DNA of 64,000 nt from assembly GCA_003216535.1 (NCBI GenBank), contig QCIS01000005.1, positions 1-64,000 on the forward strand. Direction: 5' to 3'. This stretch comes from Prochlorococcus sp. AG-402-N08 (GTDB lineage Bacteria; Cyanobacteriota; Cyanobacteriia; PCC-6307; Cyanobiaceae). Positions 57,280-64,000 of the stretch are shown piece by piece (positions within the stretch are counted from its first letter, which is position 1; each line of letters starts with the position of its first letter). The notes below the pieces were generated by a model. The model saw only the letters and a list, made by a program, of their open reading frames with translations. It was not told the DNA's origin and made no database searches. The translations under genes and the position numbers were made by a program.

Positions 57280-58700
57280 AGTGACTTAAATAATCTTTGT
57301 TGTATGTTGTGATTGACAAAAGGACTTGAATAATTATTTTTTTCTAAATTAGATATCTCCCCATTTAATATGTCCGAATTTGATACTTTAGATAATTCAG
57401 GAATCCAATATTTTATATACTCGCAAATAGGATCAAATTTTTTTGCTTGGGTATGTGGATTAAAAATTCTAAGTGGTTTTGGATCCATACCGCTACTGGC
57501 GCTCCACTGCCATCCCCCATTATTTGCAGCTAAATCTCCATCCACTAAAGTCTCCATAAATTTTTTCTCACCCATTTGCCAATTGCATATAAGATCTTTT
57601 ACCAGAAATGAAGCGACTATCATGCGACATCTGTTATGCATCCAGCCAGTACTATTTAGTTGACGCATTGCAGCATCAACTATAGGTACTCCGGTATCTC
57701 CGTTGCTCCAATGTTGAAACCATTCATTATTGTTTTGCCACGGAAATTTATCCCATTTTTTTCTATATGGACCTTTCTCTAGCTCTGGGAAATGGAATAA
57801 ACAATGTTGATAAAATTCACGCCAAACAAGTTCTTTTTGCCAAGTTTCAATTGATAGGTAATTTTCTTGATTTTCAAAATCTGAATTTAAATTTAATGTG
57901 GCGTTCCAAACTTTTCTAATGCTGATGGTGCCGAATCTGAGAGAGGCACTTAAAAAAGATGTCCCATTATGGGAAGGTAAATCTCTTGCAGAATTATAAG
58001 AATATATTTTTTTTTCGTTAATGAAGTTTTCTAATAATTTTTCTGCAGCATTCTCTCCAGGTCTACATGGACAAATATTCGATCCAGAAAATTTGATATT
58101 TTTGAGAAATTTCTTTAGAACCGAATCAGATGAATTTATTTTCTTATTTTCTTTGAGTTTATTATCTATATCTTTAAACTGGAAAATAACTTTATCCTGA
58201 TTGTATGAACCTAATAAATTCATTTTTGATTTAAGGTTTTTGTAAAAAGGTCCATAAACCGAGTAAGCTTTATTACTTCCTGAATATATTTTTAAAGGTT
58301 CTATTAATAAGTGATCCCAAGATTCAATAACTTGAATATTTTTTTCTTTTAAATTTTTTTTTATTTGTAAATCTCGATTAATCTCATAAGGTTCAATTGA
58401 TTTATTCCAAAAAACAAATTCAGCATCTATTGTCTTTGCTAATTGAGGAATTATTAATACCGGATCTCCCTCTTCTATAACGAGTCTACTACCCATTTTT
58501 TCCCAATTATTTCCTAATTCTTGAAGCGAATTTCCTAGAAACCAAGCTCTTGAATTGGCATTGAAATCATGTGAGTAATTTTTATCTAATATGTAAGTTG
58601 AAGTTATAGCATTTGATAATGAAAATGCTTTGATTAAAGCTTGATTATCAAATATTCTTAAATCCTTTCTATGCCAAAAAAGTATTCTAGGTTTATTCAT
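57264..58700 (-). CDS. phrB: DNA photolyase / cryptochrome family
   Basis: A 478-residue flavoprotein. The N-terminal Rossmann domain begins PRILFWHRKDLRIFDN. The C-terminal FAD domain has LVWREFYQHCLFHFPE, GDTGVPIVDAAMRQLNSTGWMHNRCRM and GDLAANNGGWQWSASSGMDP. These match class I CPD photolyases, which repair UV-induced cyclobutane dimers with blue light. The ATG overlaps the NUDIX gene stop by 4 bp, and its 3' end overlaps the DegT gene by 16 bp. Confidence 0.95.
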   Translation of the reverse strand: MNKPRILFWHRKDLRIFDNQALIKAFSLSNAITSTYILDKNYSHDFNANSRAWFLGNSLQELGNNWEKMGSRLVIEEGDPVLIIPQLAKTIDAEFVFWNKSIEPYEINRDLQIKKNLKEKNIQVIESWDHLLIEPLKIYSGSNKAYSVYGPFYKNLKSKMNLLGSYNQDKVIFQFKDIDNKLKENKKINSSDSVLKKFLKNIKFSGSNICPCRPGENAAEKLLENFINEKKIYSYNSARDLPSHNGTSFLSASLRFGTISIRKVWNATLNLNSDFENQENYLSIETWQKELVWREFYQHCLFHFPELEKGPYRKKWDKFPWQNNNEWFQHWSNGDTGVPIVDAAMRQLNSTGWMHNRCRMIVASFLVKDLICNWQMGEKKFMETLVDGDLAANNGGWQWSASSGMDPKPLRIFNPHTQAKKFDPICEYIKYWIPELSKVSNSDILNGEISNLEKNNYSSPFVNHNIQQRLFKSLYAEI

Positions 58701-59260
58701 AATTTATCTAAAAATTGTTTAGCTCTAAACCAAGCTGTCACAGTTTTTGCGTCAAGAATTTCATCCCCACTAGAAATAAGATTATCTAGTTCGTCAGGAT
58801 CTAAAATTAATACTTCTATATCTTCATCTAAATCTCCTTTAACCTCGAAATTTAGTTTGCTCAAATCACGCGCTAAAAATAAATAAATCTCTTCATCTGC
58901 ATAACCAGGAGCAGGGACAAGAGTTCCTAGTTCATCCCATTTTTTTGCACTGAATCCAGACTCTTCTTGTATCTCTCTTTGAATTGAATTAATAGGTGTT
59001 TCGCCTATTTCTAATGTACCTGCTGGAAATTCTAATAAATACCTCGAAACTGCAAATCTATATTGCCGAAGAATAATAACTTTATTGTCTTTAGTAATAG
59101 GTACGGCTAGGGCAGCGCCAGGATGCTTAATGTATCCATATTCACCTTCATGTCCATTTGGAAGCTCTATTCTATTTATTTCGAAACTAAATTTTTTAGA
59201 TTTTAACTCAGATATTTTTTTTTTAAAAATAGATCTTTTTATACAGTTTTTATTGCCCAT
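58697..59260 (-). CDS. NUDIX hydrolase, ADP-ribose pyrophosphatase-like
   Basis: A 187-residue hydrolase. The NUDIX box GTLEIGETPINSIQREIQEESGF fits GX5EX7REUXEEXGU near residues 80-102 (shown here in parts as GTLEIGE and REIQEESGF). RQYRFAVSRYLLEFPAG upstream is typical of ADP-ribose or NDP-sugar diphosphatases. It overlaps the photolyase gene by 4 bp, so the two are coupled. Confidence 0.92.
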   Translation of the reverse strand: MGNKNCIKRSIFKKKISELKSKKFSFEINRIELPNGHEGEYGYIKHPGAALAVPITKDNKVIILRQYRFAVSRYLLEFPAGTLEIGETPINSIQREIQEESGFSAKKWDELGTLVPAPGYADEEIYLFLARDLSKLNFEVKGDLDEDIEVLILDPDELDNLISSGDEILDAKTVTAWFRAKQFLDKL

Positions 59261-59307
59261 AATTTTTAAATAGAAATAGCTTAACAGTTATTTTTTGGTT
59301 TTGTAAA

Positions 59308-59886
59308 TCATTTGATAGACCATTTTGGGACATCAAACTTTTTTATTTTTTGGCTTCTACTTAAGATCTCAGATAGTGGCGTAATAACGAAATTCCGATT
59401 CATAAATCTAGGGTGAGGTAATGTTAATTCCTCGTCAATCGTATGAAAATCTTCCCACCAGAGAATATCTAAATCGAGACATCTTGATAGCCATTTCTTA
59501 CCCTTTGGAGTATTTTCGCGTCCGAAAAATCGCTCTAACTTTTTTAGCTCTTTTAAAAGTAATTTCGCCTTTTTATTTGATGGTTTTGGAAAAGAATTAC
59601 TTTTTATGAGCAATAGAGTATTTAAATAATTTGGCTGCTCATTTTCAACTCCATGAGGTAATGTCTCATAAATTGAAGACCAAAAAAAGTTTGCATGAAA
59701 TTTCCTTTTCTCTTCTTGTTTTTTGTTGGAGTTATCACCCCACTCATTTATTATGTCTTCAATTTTTGGTTTGCAAATTAGTAGTGACTCAAGGGGGCTT
59801 CCGAATTTACTATCAATATTTGCTCCTATAGATATACATAGTCCATTTTTGATATTAAGATTTGATAATTCCACTACAAAAAACAA
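59308..59886 (-). CDS. folK: 6-hydroxymethyl-dihydropterin pyrophosphokinase
   Basis: A 192-residue folate-biosynthesis kinase. [16 protein letters not shown] near the start resembles the GSN-GD segment of Fol[26 protein letters not shown], and [14 protein letters not shown] (RxxDxD-like) followed by [18 protein letters not shown] are the family signatures. The start is uncertain: TTG at 59886 or GTG at 59874, with no ATG in frame. chlD lies divergent, with its GTG 36 bases away. Confidence 0.9.
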   Translation of the reverse strand: MFFVVELSNLNIKNGLCISIGANIDSKFGSPLESLLICKPKIEDIINEWGDNSNKKQEEKRKFHANFFWSSIYETLPHGVENEQPNYLNTLLLIKSNSFPKPSNKKAKLLLKELKKLERFFGRENTPKGKKWLSRCLDLDILWWEDFHTIDEELTLPHPRFMNRNFVITPLSEILSRSQKIKKFDVPKWSIK

Positions 59887-59922
59887 AGTTATTGGATAAA
59901 TTCTATATCAGGTATTTTTAAA

Positions 59923-62100
59923 GTGATTTTGAACCCCGAGTTAAAAGAAAAAGGAGAAATAAAAGATTTAATGAAGTCAAAGGATTCTTTTAGAGCTTTC
60001 CCTTTAGCGGCAATTACAGGTCATAGCTTATTGAAATTATCTTTGCTTTTGGCAGCAGTTGATCCCAGTTTAGGAGGAGTGATTATCGCTGGCGGTAGAG
60101 GTACTGGTAAGTCTGTATTAGCAAGGGGTTTGCATACTTTACTCCCTCCTATAGAAGTATTAGATAATGAATCAATACTGGAAAAGCTAAGGAAGATAAA
60201 TAGTAATATTTCATTAAGACCTATCGGTAGGAACCTAAATCCAGATAAGCCAGAGGAATGGGATATTAGTACTAATAAATTGTTAGAGGAGTCAATTGGA
60301 AGTGATTATTTGAATCAAAGTGAAGAAATTCCAACAAAAGTAAGAGAGGCACCATTTATTCAAGTCCCCATTGGCATAACTGAAGACAGACTTGTTGGAT
60401 CAATTGACGTCGCTGCCTCATTAAGTACGGGGGAACAAGTTTTTCAGCCTGGAATTTTGGCAGAGGCTCATAGAGGTGTTCTTTATGTAGACGATATAAA
60501 CTTATTGGATGATGGTATTGTAAATTTAATTCTTGAAGCTACAGGAAGAGAGAAAAATAATATTGAAAGAGATGGTTTAAGCCTTTCTCATCCTTGTAAG
60601 TCACTTTTAATAGCAACTTATAATCCTGAAGAAGGTGCTTTAAGAGATCATGTTTTAGATCGTTTTGCTATTGTGCTTTCCGCAGATCAATCTATTGATA
60701 ATGCTCAAAGAGTTGAGATTACAAAATCTGTTTTATCTCACGCAGAAAATAATTTTAAATTTTCAGAAAAATGGTCGGAAGAATCTGATAATTTATCCAC
60801 TCAATTAATTTTGGCAAGGCAATGGTTAAAGGATGTCAAGATAACAAAAGAGCAAATAACCTATTTAGTGAACGAAGCTCTTAGAGGCGGAGTAGAAGGG
60901 CATAGGTCAGAATTATTTGCAGTAAAAGTAGCAAAGGCTAATGCTGCTCTTCGAGGCGATGAGAATGTAAACTCTGAAGACCTAAAAGTCGCAGTAAGGT
61001 TAGTAATTCTTCCACGAGCAATGCAAATTCCTCCAGAAGATGATGATATTCAACCACCCCCTCCAGAAGATCAGAGTCCCCCACCTCCACCTCAATCAAA
61101 CAATGAAGAGTCTGAACCTCAGACTAATGAAAATGATAATGAGCAAGACCCAGAACAAGAAGAAGATAATTCTGATGGAGAAGAAGAATCTACTCCCGAA
61201 ATACCTGAAGAATTCATATTAGATCCTGAGGCATGTATGGTTGATCCTGATTTATTACTTTTTTCATCAGCAAAAGCTAAAGCTGGAAATAGCGGGAGTA
61301 GATCAGTGATATTTAGTGACAGTAGAGGAAGATATGTAAAACCTATTATTCCAAGAGGTAAAGTAAAAAGAATTGCTGTAGATGCTACTCTTCGAGCTGC
61401 CGCTCCTTATCAAAAATCTAGAAGATTAAGGAATCCTAATAAAGCAATTGTTATTGAAGAAAATGATTTTAGGGCAAAGCTTCTTCAAAAAAAGGCAGGG
61501 GCCTTAGTTATTTTTCTGGTTGATGCTAGTGGTTCTATGGCTTTAAATAGAATGCAAAGTGCTAAAGGGGCTGTGATAAGACTTTTAACAGAGGCATATG
61601 AGAACAGAGATGAAGTAGCTCTTATTCCTTTTAGAGGTAATCAAGCCGAAGTTCTTTTACCTCCAACAAGATCAATAACTGCTGCAAAAAGGAGGTTAGA
61701 AACAATGCCTTGTGGTGGAGGATCACCATTGGCACATGGACTTACACAATCAGCAAAAGTAGCAAAAAATGCTCTTTCAACTGGAGATATAGGTCAAGTT
61801 ATTGTTGTGGGGATTACTGATGGAAGAGGAAATGTCCCATTAGGATTATCTCTAGGAAAAAATGAGGTTGAGGAAAAAGATAATGAAAATGTCAATTTAA
61901 AACAAGAGGTTCTTGATATTGCTGCAAAATATCCAATGCTTGGAATAAAACTCTTAGTAATTGATACAGAGAGAAAATTTATAGCAAGTGGATTTGGTAA
62001 AGAATTAGCAGAGGCAGCTCAAGGGAAATATGTCCAACTGCCAAAAGCCACAGATAAAGCAATCGCAGCTATGGCGCTAAATGCTATAAATGAATTCTAA
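59923..62100 (+). CDS. chlD: Magnesium chelatase subunit D
   Basis: A 725-residue subunit of the ChlI-ChlD-ChlH complex that inserts Mg2+ into protoporphyrin IX for chlorophyll. The AAA-like N-terminus (about 30-340) has a Walker-A-like [13 protein letters not shown] and [16 protein letters not shown] Pro/Asp/Glu-rich linker covers about 365-430. The C-terminal von Willebrand A domain has the MIDAS motif [11 protein letters not shown] near residue 535 and [12 protein letters not shown]. The start is GTG at 59923. Confidence 0.97.
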   Translation: MILNPELKEKGEIKDLMKSKDSFRAFPLAAITGHSLLKLSLLLAAVDPSLGGVIIAGGRGTGKSVLARGLHTLLPPIEVLDNESILEKLRKINSNISLRPIGRNLNPDKPEEWDISTNKLLEESIGSDYLNQSEEIPTKVREAPFIQVPIGITEDRLVGSIDVAASLSTGEQVFQPGILAEAHRGVLYVDDINLLDDGIVNLILEATGREKNNIERDGLSLSHPCKSLLIATYNPEEGALRDHVLDRFAIVLSADQSIDNAQRVEITKSVLSHAENNFKFSEKWSEESDNLSTQLILARQWLKDVKITKEQITYLVNEALRGGVEGHRSELFAVKVAKANAALRGDENVNSEDLKVAVRLVILPRAMQIPPEDDDIQPPPPEDQSPPPPPQSNNEESEPQTNENDNEQDPEQEEDNSDGEEESTPEIPEEFILDPEACMVDPDLLLFSSAKAKAGNSGSRSVIFSDSRGRYVKPIIPRGKVKRIAVDATLRAAAPYQKSRRLRNPNKAIVIEENDFRAKLLQKKAGALVIFLVDASGSMALNRMQSAKGAVIRLLTEAYENRDEVALIPFRGNQAEVLLPPTRSITAAKRRLETMPCGGGSPLAHGLTQSAKVAKNALSTGDIGQVIVVGITDGRGNVPLGLSLGKNEVEEKDNENVNLKQEVLDIAAKYPMLGIKLLVIDTERKFIASGFGKELAEAAQGKYVQLPKATDKAIAAMALNAINEF

Positions 62101-62107
62101 ATATTCC

Positions 62108-62953
62108 TTATGGATAAATTTCGTTAAGGAATTTTGAAAGTCCAATCGTTAAATCTCTTATTGATTTAGTAAGTTCTTTATCTTGTGTTAATTTCTCAAA
62201 ATCATCACTCATAGCATCTATTTTAGTGGTGATAGACCTAGCAGCATTAATTGTCAATTTAATGTCATTAAGGGTTTCTCTGTCATCGATATTAGACAAA
62301 ATGTTATTCAAATGATTAGCAGCAACTGTAATTTCTTTAATTAGAGGTTCAACTCTTTGTATTTCTTGTTTCGATAAATAAATTAGTTCATCAAGATTTT
62401 CTTGTGTTCTGTCAAATTGGTCAATTGAGTTAACAACGTTCTCAATTAAGTTTTCTTGATTTGTTTCTTTTAGAATTTGACTTATTTTATTAGTTATATT
62501 TGAAAGACTTGATAGTTGTTTACCTGAAATAGTATCTCCCTGACAAATAATTAATTTGGCATCGCATTTTTCGGATGTAGGTTTTGCAATGTTTTTAGGA
62601 ATTGACTTGTCACTAGTTTCTAAAGCGACTTGCACATCTCCTCCAAGAAAAGAATTTGTAACTACTCTTGCAAATGCAGGCCTCGGGAGAATAATGTCAG
62701 GATTATTTAAAACTATTTTTGCTTTAATTGATTCATTCGTAAACAAGATATCTTCTATCGATCCTACTAAAATTCCTCTGTAAGTAACTGGAGATTTTTT
62801 TGATAAACCGCTCGCGTTATTAAATTCAGCAAAGAGATGCCAATTTTTTGAAGATAATCTTACTCCCCTTAGCCAAAAAGAAAAAAATGTGAATATTAAA
62901 ATTCCTCCCAATAAGGAAAACCCAACTATTGAATCTCGTAAGCTTCTACGCAT
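62108..62953 (-). CDS. MCE/MlaD family ABC-transporter substrate-binding protein
   Basis: A 281-residue protein with an N-terminal membrane anchor (about residues 8-28), an MCE domain (YRGILVGSIEDILFTNESIKAKI near residues 57-79) and a long helical C-terminal part. It resembles MlaD of Gram-negative bacteria and TGD2 of plastids, which carry lipids between membranes. It lies 5 bases downstream of the ATPase gene. The permease subunit (MlaE/TGD1-like) is not in the window. Confidence 0.9.
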   Translation of the reverse strand: MRRSLRDSIVGFSLLGGILIFTFFSFWLRGVRLSSKNWHLFAEFNNASGLSKKSPVTYRGILVGSIEDILFTNESIKAKIVLNNPDIILPRPAFARVVTNSFLGGDVQVALETSDKSIPKNIAKPTSEKCDAKLIICQGDTISGKQLSSLSNITNKISQILKETNQENLIENVVNSIDQFDRTQENLDELIYLSKQEIQRVEPLIKEITVAANHLNNILSNIDDRETLNDIKLTINAARSITTKIDAMSDDFEKLTQDKELTKSIRDLTIGLSKFLNEIYP

Positions 62954-62958
62954 AATTT

Positions 62959-63744
62959 CTAAATGTCTTTGGGTTGCATTGGACCATCAAGTTTTCCATG
63001 CCTAAATTGAAATACATAAGGATCATTACTCTCTTTAAATTCATTAATAGAACCTGCCCATCTAAATTTGCCTCCATAAAGCATTAAAACTTTATTTGAA
63101 GTCCTTTCTATAGTACTAAGAACATGGCTAACCACAATAGATGATCCACTAGCTTTATCATTTGTCTTATTGATTAAATCTTCAATTCTTGATGAGGCAA
63201 TTGGATCAAGACCTGCAGTTGGTTCATCAAAAAGTAATAAAGGTTTTGTCTTTGCGTTAAGAGTTTGATCAGTAATTAATGCTCTAGCAAAGCTTACTCT
63301 TTTTTGCATGCCTCCGCTTAATTCATTTGGAAGTTTATTCTCAACATTAAATAATCCTACCTCAGCTAAACATTCACATACAATTTCATGAATTAACTTT
63401 CTTGATAGGTTTTTATTTCTTTTAAGGAGAAAACCTACATTTTCTTCAATAGTTAAAGATCCTAATAAAGCTGGGTTCTGAAAAACTAGTCTTACATCAG
63501 GAGGATTATTTTGATCTAATCTCAAATATGTTTGTTTTTCTCCAAATATTCTGAATTCTCCTTTGGTAGGTAAAATTAGACCGGCCAGTATTTTTAAGAT
63601 AGTTGATTTGCCAGAACCTGAGGGGCCAACAATAGCTAATTTCTCTCCATCTTCAAGTTCAAAATTTAGTTGATTAAGCACATTAACTTCTCCCCAGCTA
63701 ATAGAGAGGTTTTTTGTTTCAACTGCATGCTTTAATTTTTTCAA
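62959..63744 (-). CDS. ABC transporter ATP-binding protein (MlaF/TGD3 type)
   Basis: A 261-residue ATPase pairing with the MCE protein. Walker A is GPSGSGKST near residues 39-47, signature NELSGGMQKRVSFARAL near 140, Walker B LLLFDEPTAGLD near 169, and the switch His is in IVVSHVLST. The start is TTG at 63744; no ATG is in frame. It precedes the MCE gene by 5 bases, so they form a lipid-transport operon whose permease is elsewhere. Confidence 0.93.
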   Translation of the reverse strand: MKKLKHAVETKNLSISWGEVNVLNQLNFELEDGEKLAIVGPSGSGKSTILKILAGLILPTKGEFRIFGEKQTYLRLDQNNPPDVRLVFQNPALLGSLTIEENVGFLLKRNKNLSRKLIHEIVCECLAEVGLFNVENKLPNELSGGMQKRVSFARALITDQTLNAKTKPLLLFDEPTAGLDPIASSRIEDLINKTNDKASGSSIVVSHVLSTIERTSNKVLMLYGGKFRWAGSINEFKESNDPYVFQFRHGKLDGPMQPKDI

Positions 63745-63881
63745 AACCTATATCAAAGAAAAAATTTATCTTCTATTACATATTGCCTATTTTTAGGAAT
63801 AAAAAAAAGGATGTATGAATTTGATTTATAATGGATATATGAAGTTTTTTAATTTGAGAATAATAAGTCAAGAGGTTTTAA

Positions 63882-64000
63882 ATGAATAAACGGAAAAAAA
63901 AAGTAAGAAGATTTTATAAGAGTTTTAAAAAGTCTAATTTTGTCTCATTAAGAAAAATTTTAAGAATTTTGAGTTGGCTTTTGCCTGGACTAGTAATAAA
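63882..64000 (+). CDS. Membrane protein, 5' end only
   Basis: The first 39 codons of a gene running off the right edge. It begins MNKRKKKVRRFYKSFKK, a strongly basic N-terminus, then enters a hydrophobic stretch (LSWLLPGLVI) that could be a signal anchor. The pattern of a short basic segment followed by WLLPGL recalls cyanobacterial YvcK/CofD-like (UPF0052) proteins, but only a few residues are seen, so this is a guess. It is divergent from the ABC operon, with 137 bases between starts. Confidence 0.55.
   Translation, partial: MNKRKKKVRRFYKSFKKSNFVSLRKILRILSWLLPGLVI

Noticed and set aside
1-64000. CRISPR arrays, insertion sequences, prophage, toxin-antitoxin or biosynthetic clusters
   Set aside because: I looked for regular repeats, transposases and defence or phage genes and saw none; the window reads as conserved core genome.

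Overview
This window is ordinary core chromosome from a marine picocyanobacterium, almost certainly a high-light-adapted Prochlorococcus. The DNA is very AT-rich, intergenic gaps are short, and several convergent genes overlap. Photosystem II genes (psbA, psbO, psbH, psbN, psbI, psbK), chlD, crtR, ntcA and amt sit among housekeeping genes, and many small proteins of cyanobacterial DUF families are present. I see no phycobilisome genes, rRNA, insertion sequences, integrases, CRISPR arrays or phage genes. The strain cannot be named from the sequence alone.

Layout. 1-8.5 kb: 5' end of a minus-strand GST-like gene, an aspartoacylase, psbA with a 418-base upstream region and a strong terminator, aroC, a divergent KDPG-aldolase-like gene, ftsH, ATP sulfurylase and psbO. 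8.6-14.2 kb: coaBC with a DUF2555 gene, a Ycf20-like gene, pyrB, a 3-methyladenine DNA glycosylase, gatC, crtR and tRNA-Leu(UAG). 14.3-23.3 kb: a Ycf66-like protein, ileS, two small unknowns, trmB, glmM, a TxlA/HCF164-like thioredoxin, thyX, dcd and a CobO-like protein. 23.4-27.4 kb: ntcA, a DUF3084 protein, a RuvC/YqgF-like protein, DUF3146, pth, psbH, psbN and psbI. 27.4-35.2 kb: leuCD, cinA, glyA, tRNA-Arg(ACG), two small proteins, murJ and sfsA. 35.2-41.4 kb: amt behind an NtcA-type promoter, ispH, a DoxX protein, purH, an esterase and DUF3155. 41.4-50.3 kb: a candidate structured RNA, a histidine kinase, cobS, tgt, psbK, an oxidoreductase, a CBS membrane protein, tRNA-Met(CAU), pyrE, ygfZ and a RecB-like nuclease. 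50.3-64 kb: a phosphohexomutase, rdgB, a carotenoid oxygenase, hisB, fabI, a thioredoxin-like protein, a DegT aminotransferase, a photolyase, a NUDIX hydrolase, folK, chlD, an MCE/ABC lipid-transport pair, and the 5' end of a membrane protein.

How it works together. ntcA and amt form a nitrogen-control pair: amt carries a perfect GTA-N8-TAC box at the right distance from a -10 element, and ntcA carries a near-consensus box that suggests autoregulation. The PSII genes are scattered, with FtsH (D1 turnover), ChlD (chlorophyll) and CrtR (zeaxanthin) as functional partners. thyX and dcd supply thymidylate, pyrB and pyrE pyrimidines, and CobO and CobS cobalamin.

No clearly new multi-gene system is visible. 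The points most worth a second look are at fine scale. crtR and cobS each have a conserved, open N-terminal region with no ATG, GTG or TTG start. A run of three hairpins lies at 41454-41520. The CobO-like protein lacks its P-loop. The psbA upstream region holds an antisense 42-codon ORF flanked by a repeated palindrome. Terminator-like hairpins occur in the psbA and amt leaders.
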